Of a DNA stretch of 64,000 nucleotides, positions 23,028-35,031 are shown in pieces. Position 1 is the stretch's first letter. Each line of letters starts with the position of its first letter. Below the pieces are notes generated by a model that made no database searches, had not been told where the DNA came from, and saw only the letters and a list, made by a program, of their open reading frames with translations. Made by a program: the position numbers and the translations under genes. Location of the stretch: contig PYSS01000037.1 in NCBI GenBank assembly GCA_003049465.1, forward strand, positions 219,551-283,550. The letters run 5' to 3'. The DNA is from Magnaporthiopsis rhizophila (Eukaryota; Ascomycota; Sordariomycetes; Magnaporthales; Magnaporthaceae).

Positions 23028-24552
23028 GCGGGACGCATTACATATATAAACATACTCTCCTAGCGTTCGAAAGGCCTGGAAGGCTATGACATTATTCATG
23101 TAACCCTTGGGAGGATTCAGCGGCGTCTTTTCGTCAACGAATACCTTGTGAAACCAACTCCCAGGGGGGTGTCTAGCTAGCGCGTGGCATGGCAAATATA
23201 CAACGTGTAACCTAATATTCTAATACCCCTCGGGTGCTCAGATGCCCTTTTCGTGAATCAGGAATCTGAAAATCCCTTTGACAAATTCTTCTCGCGTTTG
23301 TGGTCGTGATTTTGCCGTTTTGCACTTCATTACATCTAAATTTGTCTTGGGTCGTTTCGACAGCAAACGGCATCGATCTCTATTTTGTTTTGCAGGCCGT
23401 TCATTTAGCCTTTCATCTCATTTTTTTTTGCGCCAGTCAGCCGCCCGAGACAGCCTGAAGGAAGCGACGGTCCGGGACCTCTGCCCGTCATTCCATCTCC
23501 CTCTTCTCAGCCGTCGTCCGTTCATTTCCCAAGCCGAGCCACGATGTGACACAAAGGAAATTAAACCGAGGGATGAGAACGCCACGCTTATCCAATTAGC
23601 TAATACGCACTCATCGCGTACGTTACATCACGTGTTGCCCCTTGCGTCAAACCCAGCTCTTGCTCATCTAGCTCATCACGTGGTGGTCAAGTGACATGTC
23701 CTTGTCTTCAAAGGAACCGACATGGTCGCATCTACGAGTCCCTGGTTTTGCCTGGTGTAGCGCATCACACGGATCTCTGCCACACGTGCCCGATCTCTCC
23801 AGCCCAATAAGCTGCTAGTCGGTCGCCGTAGACGTTAGGGTCTATTCAAAAGCGGCTCGTAAGCCGGAACTTGCTCTCATTCGCATTCGCCTAAATTTCC
23901 TAACTCGGACACGAGTCCCCCAACTCACCAATGGCAAACACCCTCGATCCCGCGTTGACCATTAACATCGCCATCGACGGCCTCGCCCGCGTCCCTTCTG
24001 GTTTGCCTGGCACCTACCCGCCTGGGTAGCTCCTGCCTGTTTATTACCCCACTGCTTACGTCTTCTCTACGATTGGCTCTAATGGTCTCTCGAACAACCC
24101 GGCCAAGCCACGGCAGGATCGATGCAGTGCCATGGTGACGACCTGCTCGTCATGGAAGCTACGAGATCGATCAAGGCCGCAAGCTGGATCGATTATGTGA
24201 TAGATGGATGCCGAGGCCGAAAGTCTACCGGGTTGTCTATGCGAGTGCGAAGTAACGATGTATCTATATCAATGGAGTGTTCGGATACCTGCCTGCCGAC
24301 ATTGATGTTTGTTTGTCCATTCCCGTGCGTAGCTGTGTTCCCCGACGAGGCACCTTGATCCGTATCACTCTATCTCCTACAAAATCCTCAACATCAAGTC
24401 TCCCGAGTCCATTCCCGGCTCCCACAGTTTTATCCTGGCAAAGCCCTTCCCTACCATCTCGCCCTTCACAATTCCATTCCCGCGTATTTCCTCTTGTCGC
24501 ACCGCACCCAACGCAGCAAAGATTTCCAACGCAGCCACCACATACCCTCAAC
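23028..24552. other. intergenic between cell-wall and RTA1-like genes
   Basis: No gene is supported. The stretch includes several CACGTG/CACGTGT boxes (near 23629, 23676 and 23783) upstream of the RTA1-like gene. Confidence 0.5.
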
Positions 24553-25812
24553 ATGGTTACCAACCAACCAACAACCATCGGCATGCCGTCGCCGTCAACA
24601 CCCCGCTATCCGTTTGTCGTCTTCGGCCCAAAGGCCAACTGCACGCTCGACCTCTGTCCCGTCCAGATGAGCGTGTACGGCTACCGCCCCTCGCTCGCGG
24701 CCAACTACGCCTTCATCGCCTGCCTCGGCCTCGCCTGCGCGATCCACCTGATCCTGGGCGTCCGCACGCGGAGCTGGTGGTTTATGGGCGCCATGTGCTC
24801 CGGCTGCGTCGTTTGCATCGTGGGCTACGTCGGGCGCATCATGCTCTACTACAACCCGTGGATCTTTGTTGGATTCATGCTTCAGATCAGTGAGCGGCTC
24901 CCCTCCTGACTGCTGCATCGCTCAACTTTTTGTTCTGTTTTGTTGATCACGGGCTGATGGTTACCAAAAGTACTTGTCGGAAGCGGCCCGGTCTTCTTCT
25001 CCGCCGCTATATACGTGACGCTGTCCAAGCTGTGAGATATATCCATAACACCCTCTGTAGTCTTTTGAAAAAAAAAAAAAAAAGAAAAAAAGAAATAGAC
25101 CCCGATTTCCAATAACACTCTCATAACAGCATAACGTTCCTAGATCCAAACATATCCCGCATCCCACCCCAAGCCTACATCTGGATCTTCCTCCTCTGCG
25201 ACGTCGTCGCCCTGGCCTTCCAGGCCGCCGGCGGCGGCCTCTCCACCTCGACGCACGGCCAGTCCCAGCTTGGTGTCGACATGGGGCTGGCAGGGCTCGT
25301 GTTCCAGGTGGTCACCATGCTCGCCTTTTCCGTCAGCCTCACCGACTACCTCGCCCGCTACCTCGTCCGGTCGCGCGTCCGTCTCGACGCCCGCCTGAAG
25401 CTGTTCCTGGCCGCCCTGGCCGCCGCCACGATCCTGATCCTGGGCAGGAGCGCGTACCGCGTCGAGGAGCTGAGTAAAGGGTACTCCGGGCCTTCGATCA
25501 GGAATGAGCCGCTTTTTATTGGCCTCGAGGGCGTGTATGTCTCCGCCTCCCCCATTGCCATTTTGTTACAGCAGACCTTGTTGGATGATGAAAGGCTATC
25601 ACGGACCAACTACCTACCTCTACTTCAGTCTGACTTAAATGCGGGGGAAAACATCTAGTATCATCGTCGTTGCCGTCTTCTGCCTCTGCGTCGGCCACCC
25701 GGGCCTCGCCCTTGAGGGTCGTAAACTCGAGGCCGAACACAATCCTCTTTCCTTTAGCGATGACCAGTCCAACTCAATGAGTCCGGAAGAAAAGGCCCAC
25801 CAGAGTGCCTAA
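24553..25812 (+). CDS. RTA1-family seven-transmembrane lipid-translocating exporter-like protein
   Basis: Four exons, 24553-24889, 24971-25031, 25130-25534 and 25659-25812, encode 318 residues. Hydrophobic segments match the seven-helix RTA1/RSB1 family. After a short lumenal head come ANYAFIACLGLACAIHLILG, WWFMGAMCSGCVVCIVGYVGR, a helix split by the first intron (PVFFSAAIYVTLSKL), LDPNISRIPPQAYIWIFLLCD, QAAGGGLSTS, and a final helix LEGVIIVVAVFCLCVGHPG. Splicing with GTGAGC, GTGAGA and GTATGT donors preserves phase each time and rebuilds these family motifs. Members include yeast Rta1 (7-aminocholesterol resistance) and Rsb1 (long-chain base export). Plasma or ER membrane location is likely, but the substrate is not predictable. 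An A16 run lies inside the second intron. Confidence 0.9.
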
Positions 25813-26286
25813 AAGTTTGCTTCTTCCGAACACTGAGCAAACAGGCGGGTTATGAGCTACGCGGAAACGTGAATTATACAGTAGGACTAGACACTGGCTT
25901 ATGCCCCACTAATGTTGTCATTCTTTACGCAAGACTGCGGGGGATGTTTGATGCATGGAAGCACTTCACCTATATCGGAGATAGCAGTCTATAGTGATAC
26001 CGGTCCCAGATGCAATACAGTCAGAACTGCGGAAACCATCAAAAAAGAGCTCTTGTCCCTGGCCTATACCCTGGCATCTGATTGCTTTCGCGAGCAGGGA
26101 GGGAAATGGGGTTTATGAACGCGGAGACGCACCTGTAGCTGATCATTTTTGAGCCTACAATCGAGCATGCGATTAAAGAATAATACCCAAGTTTATCATA
26201 AACATACTCTAACTAACACAGTTTACCGACCAAGCCGTCTCACAGCGCACACTGAACCACCACACGCCATGGTTTTTCTCAGGGTT
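25813..26286. other. convergent intergenic region
   Basis: About 470 bp between the stops of the RTA1-like gene and the patatin-like gene. It is AT-richer than the flanks and holds no gene. Confidence 0.6.
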
Positions 26287-28805
26287 TTAGTCCTTTTTCG
26301 TTTGCTCGTCCGTGCCGTCGACGACCGCAGATGATGTCAGTGGCACCTTTTCGTTGGCACCTTCATCGACAAAGTCGGCTTCGTCTTCCGTTATGATGGC
26401 CTCCTCGTCGGCGCCATCCAGCTCCATCTCCTCGTTGGTGGTTTCCTCGTCTGTGACATTGACCGACGACGTGCCGGCCGTGTCCAGCCTCAGAAGCGCC
26501 TTCAGGTCGTCCTCGCTGATGATGCTCTCGACACTGCCGCGGCGCAGGTGCGGGCGCGTCTCCCTGCGGCCCCTCTCGAGCAGTCGCTCAATGCGCAGCC
26601 GGTTGGAGACAAACTTGATCTTGGGGAAGGCCGACTGCTGGCCCTCGTGCAGCATGCGGGCCAAGCGCGCCGGGTCCGGGTCCGATAGGATGTGCCAAAA
26701 GTCAGAGATGACCGACTTGGGCCAGATGGTGACGGTGCCCCCAAACTGCTGCAGCCACAGCTGTGACCAGTCTTGACCGAGCGGCCGCGGGAGCAGCTCC
26801 AACTGCCGGAGCACCTTCAGCCATTTTGTTAGGTCTAGCTTGATGTATTGCTCCGTGGCGCTGCCCAGGAAACCGCCTCGCCAGCCGCGTCCCCTGCGGT
26901 GCGTAACCGGCTGTCCGACAGAGCCGCGGCTCGAGAAGAAGAAGAGGTTGATATGCGGGTTGACCTGGCTGACAATCGTGAAGTTGACGTTGAACTGCAG
27001 GTTCAGCGCCCGGATGGGGATGTCGGTCCGCAAACTGCCGTCCTTCCACTTGTGTCCGAACGAGTAAGGTGCCAGGCTTCCGTCGGCCTTCTTCATCATC
27101 AGCACCACCGGGTTGAGGATGCCCGGCACGGCAGCCGAAGCCAGCACGGCCGACCAGATGACGCAGTCGGGAGACGTCAGATAATTGCACAGGATCGTGG
27201 GCGAGTGCGGGTCGGCCGGCACGCACGACACGTTCAGGATCCGGCCCGTCCGCTCATACGCCTCACGGAACGTCATGGAACCGCGCGTCCACCACGCGCA
27301 CTGCCTGACCCAGTCCACCGAGTCGAATCGCGCCCCTGTTTTCCACCAGCGCCGGACCCAGACTGTGATAGGCTCGCGGCACGCTGTGATATGCACCGCT
27401 AACGAAGGCACCAGCAGCTTCTTCAACTCGTCGTCAGTGCGCGTTGCCACAAGCCCCGCCACGAGGGCGCCGCCGCTCGTGCCGGTGATAACATCCGGCA
27501 GCAGGTCTTCATCCAGAAGCGCCCTGACAACACCAAAGTGGTAATATGCGAATGAAGCACCGCCAGAGAGACACAGAGCCGTGCGACCGTAATTTGCATA
27601 TGTCCGTTTGAAGATGCTCCTCTTCTCTTCCAAGTTCATCTGCTGAGTCTTCAGGACAAAATTTAGACTTTTCTCGACTGCCGGAAGACCAGGGTTCGTG
27701 TCAGAAACAGATGCGAGGATGAGCCAAGAAGGAAACCGGCAAAGAAAGCCTCACCTTCATCTACGTAGTTCTGCACCAAGTTCTTGGTGCCATAGTATGT
27801 CTGGCTATAAAGTCGGGGGTTTTCAACCCCAACAAAGTTGTTCTTGATGCAGGCCTCGAGGAGGACCTTCAAGTCTTCTACAGCCTCAGACTTGGCCAAG
27901 CTTGCCGATCCCGGACGATCGCCGTTCTTGGCGTCTCCGACACCAGATCCCTCTGCTTGCTCGGCTCGTATCCTGCAACGGCGGAGCTGCTCCCAGACCC
28001 TACGGACGGTCTTGCTGTCGTAGTATGCGAACTCGTTCTGCTCCTTCCAGGCACCATTGCCAAGGAAGGAGTCGAGCTCTTTGGCAGCGGTGACCCAGTC
28101 GGCGTACTTGGAGGTAGCTCGCATTTTGCGGCGCAGCGTCTCGCGCTTGCCCCTCCACGCAATGAATTGTTCGTATATGGAGATGTAGGCGCGCGTGGCC
28201 ATGTAACCGATGGCGAGCCCCACGATCCATGCGCTCACTATGAGCAGGAACGGCCACTTCAGCAGAGCGTACAGGTAACCCTCGCGGGTCTCGTCTCTGG
28301 TCCGGCGCCCTGGCAGCGCCGCCCGCGAGCGCCGGCGCCGACGAGCTGTGGTTCCCTTGCGCTGCTGGTGGCCCGAGCCCACTACCTTCTCGTGGACAGG
28401 TGCCCAGTCAGACTGGGCCGTGATGAACGTGGGCTGCTGCGTGGGAAGCGCAGGGCCTCCATTGCTGGCTTCTCCAGCGTCGCCGAGGCTAGACGCTGGC
28501 ACCGTCTCACCACCGGCGGCGGCGGCGTGTGCGGCCACGAGTTTGGCGTCGTCGGGCTCGGGAACGACGGTGGTGGCGCGCTTGGTGAAGTCGAAGCTGC
28601 TGAAGCTGAGTAGGCTCGGGCTGCGAAGCGCCGCGTCATCGGCGGATGCGGCGGGCGCGTCCGGGGCTGAGAGCGCCTGGATGAAGGCCTCTACATGTTC
28701 GGGCGCGAGGAATTGCGTGTCGGCGTCGGGGAGTATGGATGGGTCGAAGGCGTCTTCGGGGAAGCCGTACGCCTTGGGCGGGACGGTTACCTTTGGCTCA
28801 TCCAT
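26287..28805 (-). CDS. patatin-like phospholipase/triacylglycerol lipase
   Basis: Exons 27755-28805 and 26287-27677 encode 813 residues. After a disordered head and a basic Arg-rich patch comes a membrane segment near residues 183-208 (WPFLLIVSAWIVGLAIGYM). The patatin domain starts near 380 with LSGGASFAYYHFG (oxyanion Gly-rich loop), the nucleophile elbow GTSGG (Ser418) and the catalytic Asp in WKDGSLRTD, giving the Ser-Asp dyad. The layout resembles Tgl3/4/5 and plant SDP1 lipases that act on lipid droplets or membranes. The 77-nt intron has a GTGAGG donor; its removal joins NYVDE to VEKSL in frame. The ATG at 28805 is chosen because the upstream in-frame GTG is not a normal start. The acidic C-terminal 90 residues are likely disordered. 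Substrate choice (TAG or phospholipid) is not resolvable. Confidence 0.9.
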
Positions 28806-30409
28806 TGTGTCGAGCACCGCAGCCGAGAGCCAGTGTCATGACGTGATGTATCGGGACGGCTGGTGGTTGTCGGATATCGTGTGCGGCAGTGACAGGAAGC
28901 CGGTGTTGGTTCGGACGACTGCTGGAGCTTTCTTGGGCAGGCAAGACTGGGCGAGGTCAAAGGGGTGGTGGTATTCGTCCAGAGTTTATCGCCTGGTTCC
29001 TCACTTGGTAGAGGCTTGAGGTCCAGAATGGTGTTGTGTGAAGATTAAAGTTGGGCCGGACCGAGTCTCGCGGCGTGGCGTGGCTGTGGTGCGTCGCTGT
29101 CGTCGTCAAGACGCAATGAGGGAAATATCCCGAAACCTACCCGGGCATGCAGTACCAAGCTCCCTGGGCAGTGCCCGGCTCTCTCAGCTGCGAGGTATCC
29201 ACGCAAGAAGTCCAGCTGTTTTCGAGAGGGCGATGGCTACCGAGGCAAACCGAAACGCCAGGCGAAACTCCAATGACAGACAAGCCTCGCGTTACCGTGG
29301 TGCCAGACCGATGGTTAAATCTTTCGACAGGCTCAGGTAAGCTTCTTAGCTGAGCCTTGCGGTCGCTCCCGTCAAAAGTGAATTGAGAACCGCGTGGCCC
29401 TCGGAGCTCTGAACATCTTTGGTGGTGCGACGCCCCTGACTGGCCCGTGCAGATGACGTCGTCTAGGATATGCGGGAGGAATGGATGCAGCGGAATTACC
29501 AAAGATCCCGTCAGCACCCGCCAGCAGCCCGCGCCAACGCTTCGACATCCACTGCGCTTGGGTGTCGGTAGCAACCGAAATGCAAGTGTTGAGCCGTGGC
29601 GTGCCCCACCAGTGCTCATTTGGAGCCCTTGAACCTCCCGCCCGTGCCTGGCCCGAAAAGGTTGAATGACACCCAGCACGAAGGGAACTCGCCTGCCCTG
29701 GAAGAGGCAGGCTCATCCATTGGGCATTGGCTGTTGGGGTGGGCCTTTCGGAATCGACACCAAGACAGGCAATCAATTACAACTAATGCAGCCTTTCCGA
29801 GGGTCCGCGGGGCACAGGGGGCATATTTTCGTGCAATGTAATGGAATGGCTCTATTCCGATGGCATGTCTGCCACCTAGCAAGTACCACAGACTAGCAGG
29901 AGTCCAGGTGCGGTCATAATAATTTGTAGCATAATTTATTCGTCACCCCTGGAACTGACCCAGCGGCAAAGGAATTTCCCCAAAGAGGTGTTTATTACCC
30001 GCCGAGCAAGTCAAACTTGAGCGAAGACGATCTAGAGTGCATTGGGGGGGTATGTAGACATGGGCTGGCATAGAAGAAAAAATTGAATAAAGTGATAATA
30101 TAAAATGGCAGATATTGTGCTGGTCGTGCCAGCGTAACAGCTTCTCTCTCTCTGCATTCTCGTCATCATGAAACAACACAAAATAAAGGTCTGCACCAGT
30201 AAGCCCCAGGCGCTTCCCCATAATCCGGCAAAACACAAACCGCAAAGCGGGTACCTGGTTGAGTAGGTATGTTGGTAAGTGGCATACAGGTAGAGCATCA
30301 AGCGGAGCCGTGTCCAATCGACCGTAAACAGGCTGAAGTTACGCCATCGCCGGCGTCCTGTGTGATCCCTCCCCTCCCCTCCCCTGTATCTAGGTCACCG
30401 GTTCATCCT
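28806..30409. other. upstream region of the patatin-like gene
   Basis: About 1.6 kb with no supported gene, between the patatin-like start and the Sar1 stop. Short ORFs around 29137-29900 overlap in many frames without motifs. Confidence 0.5.
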
Positions 30410-31377
30410 TTAGACGTACTGGGACAGCCACCGAATGCCCTCACCGTAGCCTACATACGCGACCAGTGTTAGTCCCCGCTGCCATTACAACGAGGGGGGT
30501 GGAGCGAGAGCCGACGGCGGTGCCCGCAAACAGCCAGTACGTACCTTGTCTCATGACAACGGAGCACATGAAGACCTCAATGGGTCTGATGCCCTCGAGG
30601 GGCTGCTTGCCCTTGCCGGTGGTCTGGAACAGGCCGAGCTGGTGCCTCAGCTCGTCCTCCGAGATGGCCTCCGGGTGGTCAATCTTGTTGCCCAGAATAA
30701 CGAACGGCACCTTAGCCAGCTCCTCCATGGACAGTAGCGCGTCGAGCTCGGCCTTGGCCTCGGGGAACCGATCGTGGTCCTTGGCGTCGACGAGGAAGAC
30801 GATGCCGTTAACCTCGGGGAAGTAATCCTTCCACAGGCGCCGAGCTGAAACAATGCAAAAAAAAGACCCGTGCGTCAGCACTTCCCGAACTATACCAGCA
30901 AAGTGTGGAGACGGCGTCGAGGATTCGATAACGTGTAGGTGGGGTGATCACGTACCTTGTTGATGACCGCCGAGGTCGAAGGTGGTGAAGCGAACGTTGC
31001 CGATGGCGAGTTCCTCGGAAGCTGGATCCCGGGGCGCGGTTAGACACGTCGAGGCGCTAGGGAGGGGGATAGATAGGGCCAGATAGACCGGATTTAGGGA
31101 TACTGACTTGGGTGCAGGGTGGGCTGGAGGATTGCGACACGGTCGTTCTGTTGGGCGAGAAGAAAAGACACAGTACGTCAGCTTGTTCAGGGCAATTGCA
31201 AAAGATGCCGCTGGCGCGTTGGAGGCGACGACGAGGGAGGCCGTATACACGCACCTTTAGCATGTGCAGAAGCGTGGTTTTGCCGGCATTGTCGAGTCCA
31301 AGAAAGAGCAGCTTGGCGTGCTTGTTGAGCAGGCCAAGAGAGGAGAGGACGTCGTAAAACCAGTTGATGATCCACAT
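30410..31377 (-). CDS. sar1: Sar1, COPII-vesicle small GTPase
   Basis: Five exons, 31255-31377, 31108-31147, 30956-31021, 30545-30844 and 30410-30450, encode exactly 189 residues, the standard Sar1 length. The amphipathic N-terminus MWIINWFYDVLSSLGLL inserts into ER membrane on activation. GTP-binding motifs are GLDNAGKT, the switch-2 DLGGHQQARR and GNKIDHPEA. The C-terminus GYGEGIRWLSQYV is typical. Sar1 recruits Sec23/24 and Sec13/31 to bud cargo vesicles from the ER. All four introns are phase-consistent. Three of the five exons are 66 nt or shorter, an exon density much higher than in neighbouring genes. The identity is not in doubt. Confidence 0.97.
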
Positions 31378-32796
31378 GGTGGCAGCAAGGTGAATCGCCT
31401 GTTTCTCTCTCTGTCTCTCTCTGGTTTTTTTTTTCTTTTTTTTTTCCTGGCCTTGGTGGCGGCGGATAAGTCGGTCGGTCGAGATTTCGGGAGTCGGCTC
31501 TCTTGCACCAGAGAGCTGCGGCGTCAGGACGGCGGTCAGGAGAGTGGCTTACTGCTAACAAAAGGCAGGTAGACTTAAGATGGGTGTATGAAGGCAGTGA
31601 GGAAGGATGCGTTGTTAGATTCGACAGCTTGCTGTGACGGGTTCAAAATGTCCCAGAGGGAGGGTCCGAGTTCCTGAGACGGGAGCTCCGGTGGTCATGG
31701 GCGATTTATCACGGCACTGTGCCACCTCGCAAAGCTGGCCTTTGGGAATCGGGCGTATTCCATGTCGTAGTTGATGCCTCGTTTTTGAGGCAGCGAGTCA
31801 GCAGGCAGGAGTGACACTGGACTGGTGGCCAGCCACACCGAGACGTGGCATGCCGGGCGGCACAACAGCGCACTGTTGCCCCCAACAGGCCAAGATCGGT
31901 GGCGTCACCCACCATTTCGCCACCAAACACAGACTCAACCCGCACGACCGAGAGTCCGCGCAATACAATCCGATCCCTTTCGGGTCAGTGACGAGACCGA
32001 ACGTGAACAGAAATTCTTACTCAACATCCATGTGCATACGAACACGAGCAGTCACTGATGTTGCCGAACGCGACTTAAATGTGACAGCAGCGTCATTTCA
32101 CTGGAAGCACCAACGTCAAGATGGATGAGTATGGTTTGAGAATCTCTAAAGCCAAGAGGGGAATGCCGTCGGTTTCTGAACACTCCCTCATCCACCCCAG
32201 GCTATCTACAAAGATCAACTTGGTTCCAAGTTGATGCCCGGTCCAATGCACCGGGGAGAAGAAGAAGAGAAACGAAGAGGAAAATATGGGGGAAACCACG
32301 CTTGATCGGATCAAATGCAAAACTCCATAACTGCAGCTCTCGCCCCCCATGCATGGGTATCCGAATTCCATGTGAGATGCGCGCGATGATGGTTTTTGTC
32401 GATGAAGCAATGAACCACCCAAGAAAAAGATGCCAAATGCCGGAGAGCGTAGATGATGGGCAAAAGAGATGTGGAGAAAAGGAGAGGGAACAAGGAACAA
32501 GAGAAAAATTCCCGAGTCTCGCTGTATGTACGGACGAAATCCCAAGTTTGGGAGATCAAAGAAATCAAAGAAGAGTAAAGCTGCGCAGAGGCTAAAGGCA
32601 GTAATAAATAAATAAGGAAAGAAAGATTTGAGCTCCCGGAAAAGGAAAAAAAAAATCAACGGTAAATTCAATGCTGGCCACCCATTTCGCTTGCAACTCC
32701 TTGTTGTGCGATGCCCCTTTCCCAATAATTGCGCCTTGGTAATGATATAAGTGACAAAAAGAAATAAAATGTGAGTGATGATTCCGGTGATGAGGA
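31378..32796. other. Sar1 promoter and 3' region of the acidic-protein gene
   Basis: No gene is supported. The leader just upstream of Sar1 contains a GA/AGAGAC-rich purine stretch on the coding strand (31401-31450). The 32240-32800 part is AT-richer and probably 3' untranslated sequence of the next gene. Confidence 0.5.
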
Positions 32797-35031
32797 TTAT
32801 ACGGAAAGAACATAATTTTTGGGGCTGAGCTTGCCAGCCATCAGCAAGCCCAGTTCCCTCATGCGCTCGGCTCCCTTGCCGGGCTGCGGACGCCGCTCGG
32901 GTGCCAGTCCCTTCCGGGCGCGGTTGCACTGCTTCTCCTTGAACTTTTCTCTTCGGCGTTGACGCCGGTGCTCCATACCCTTGACGATGTCAATGGCTCC
33001 GCGAACGTGCCCCTCTTTGGAGACGGCAGCGGGCTTTTTGCGGTGGTGCGACGACGCATTGAGGTGCCCCATCAGGGCGGCCGCCCTGGGCAGCGACTTG
33101 GTGTGAGTCAGGCCGGGACGGAAGGCCAGCGCCTTGAAGACAACCCGTTGTCCGCCGTGGATGGGAGACGCGTGGGGTGAGACAGTAGGCTGACGGGGCG
33201 GCGGGGATCGCAGCCGGCGAGGCGGCGAGTGGCGGTCGAAGAGACGACGAGGAGGCGGCGACCTGCCTCGGGCCCTGGGAGGAGGGGAGTGCAGGCGCTT
33301 GGGCGAGTCGGCCTTCTTCTTGCGCCGTTCGACATGATCGTCGTCCAGGTCAAGGCCCTCGATCTCGCCGTGCAGCCACACGTGCTCCTCGCTGTTCCGG
33401 TGCAGAGGTCTAAACGACTCATCATCCTCGTCCTCGGGCTCCGAGGTCGGGAAGCTAGGGTCGATGTCCTGCGGAATCAGGCGGAGCTTCTCGGTTTTGC
33501 GAGCGTTGATGCAAGTAAGGTATGCCTCCTCGAGTGGCCGATCCTCATCCAGGGTCCCGCACACGAAGTCGGTGCTGTCGGGGAGGTCGGGGGTGTCGGG
33601 GCGGACGGTCTTGCGAGGCGACGAGCGCGACATCTTGCGCCGGGACGACGTCGCATGGCCGGGAGAGAAGGCGGACGAATCTGAAAGATCGCCGGAGACC
33701 CGGCGCTGGAACGAGCCGGCGGCAATCCTAGTGGCCAACATATGGCCACTGGTCGACCACAGGACTAGCCCGTCGTCGTCGTCGTCATCGGACTCGGCAA
33801 ATCCAGCCTCCTCATCGGTGCGGTATCCTTCCGAGGAGTCACACTCGGATCCGTCATCGAGGTCGGCATTGTCCTCGTCGTCGCCGGCCTCATCATCGTC
33901 ATCACCATCATCATCGTCGTCGTCGTCGTCAATATCGTCCGCGTCGTCTGCCAGATCATCCCCACCGGCATCCGCCTCCTCCTGCTCGGCCTCTTCCTCG
34001 GCTTCCTTGCCAAGCCGTCTGATGGCCAGCTCCATCTGGAGAGTATCCTCGATTGTCAACCTCCGCTGCTGCTTCACGGCGTCTTGACGAATCCAGTCGT
34101 CCTCCTGAACCTCGTCGGTTGCAAACTCGTAGAATCGAGAGGCCTCGTCGTTCAGATCGTTTGGGCCGGCCGAGAGAAAGTTCCGGACACGAACGGTGCC
34201 GTTGTTTTCTGACGATCTCTTGGGCGTAACAGACCGGTTGGAGCGGGAGTTCCTCGAGGGTGAGCGGACTTTCCTTGGAGCTGCAGATAATATCACGCTG
34301 CTCCGCGAGGCTCGAGGCTTCGTGGCTGCTTGCTGCGGGGTGTCTGGCTGGCCAGCAACACAGGCAAACTTGATGCAGGGTCGCTTGGGTGCAACGAAGG
34401 CTGGGACAGGCTTGGGCGTCACCGTTTCTGGCGAGACACGGGGCTGCGGCGTGGCGGCGCAGGCGAACGATATGCAACGTTTCTTCTCTCCATTCTGAGG
34501 AGGGACGTCAACTAGTGTTGACCCGTTGGCGGCAGCAAATCCCGTGTTGGCAGTGGCAAACGACTCCTGGGGTAGACGTGGGCTCGGCGAGCTCGTACGA
34601 GCCGGTGTGGTTAGGGCAGTATCGCAGCTGAGGTCGGCAGTGGAGGCGACGCTGATGTTGCTAGCGACCGAGCGCCGGCGCCTGGAACTGCGACGCAACG
34701 CCGCCGGGCCCTCGTACGAGTCATCCTCAGAGTGGCTCTGGAGAGCCTTCGTCAACAGAGACGGGTAGCCCTCGGGCGGCAGGCGGACGGCCGACTTCTG
34801 AAAGCGCTTGGACGTTGGAGACAGTCCAAGGGGACGTCTGTCCGGGGGTTCATCGGCGTCGGTATCAGTAGATGGCTCCTCTTCCGGCTTGGAAACCACG
34901 GCGGGCGTGCTGGCGGGCAATGCCAGCAAGCTCGCAGAGGTGAAGTCTTGTGGCTTGTGGTTCTGCATGGCAGGTGTGTCTGGTTGCTTGTTGTTGCTCA
35001 AAGAGTTGTGGAGAAGTGGGCAAGGTCCCAT
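32797..35031 (-). CDS. acidic, disordered fungal protein (DUF2457-like)
   Basis: A single exon encodes 744 residues, or 723 if the second ATG (34968, MQNHKPQDF) is used; the latter context looks equally good. The protein is mostly disordered. It has an Arg-rich block RRSSRRRRS and two copies of a short motif, KKRCISFAC and KRPCIKFAC, about 40 residues apart. A conserved-looking segment DDWIRQDAVKQQRRLTIEDTLQMELAIRRLG follows. Then comes a long Asp/Glu tract, an SP/RS-type stretch (SPPPRARGRSPPPRRLF) and a basic C-terminus with EHRRQRRREKFKEKQ. The mix of acidic tract and RS/basic tail suggests a nuclear protein. It resembles the fungal DUF2457 group, whose function is unknown to me; that family link is tentative. 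No catalytic motif is visible. Confidence 0.75.
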   Translation of the reverse strand: MGPCPLLHNSLSNNKQPDTPAMQNHKPQDFTSASLLALPASTPAVVSKPEEEPSTDTDADEPPDRRPLGLSPTSKRFQKSAVRLPPEGYPSLLTKALQSHSEDDSYEGPAALRRSSRRRRSVASNISVASTADLSCDTALTTPARTSSPSPRLPQESFATANTGFAAANGSTLVDVPPQNGEKKRCISFACAATPQPRVSPETVTPKPVPAFVAPKRPCIKFACVAGQPDTPQQAATKPRASRSSVILSAAPRKVRSPSRNSRSNRSVTPKRSSENNGTVRVRNFLSAGPNDLNDEASRFYEFATDEVQEDDWIRQDAVKQQRRLTIEDTLQMELAIRRLGKEAEEEAEQEEADAGGDDLADDADDIDDDDDDDDGDDDDEAGDDEDNADLDDGSECDSSEGYRTDEEAGFAESDDDDDDGLVLWSTSGHMLATRIAAGSFQRRVSGDLSDSSAFSPGHATSSRRKMSRSSPRKTVRPDTPDLPDSTDFVCGTLDEDRPLEEAYLTCINARKTEKLRLIPQDIDPSFPTSEPEDEDDESFRPLHRNSEEHVWLHGEIEGLDLDDDHVERRKKKADSPKRLHSPPPRARGRSPPPRRLFDRHSPPRRLRSPPPRQPTVSPHASPIHGGQRVVFKALAFRPGLTHTKSLPRAAALMGHLNASSHHRKKPAAVSKEGHVRGAIDIVKGMEHRRQRRREKFKEKQCNRARKGLAPERRPQPGKGAERMRELGLLMAGKLSPKNYVLSV

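Noticed and set aside
32093..32929. 278-codon minus-strand ORF
   Set aside because: It overlaps the end of the acidic-protein gene in another frame and then runs through AT-rich 3' sequence; hydrophobic content comes from T runs.
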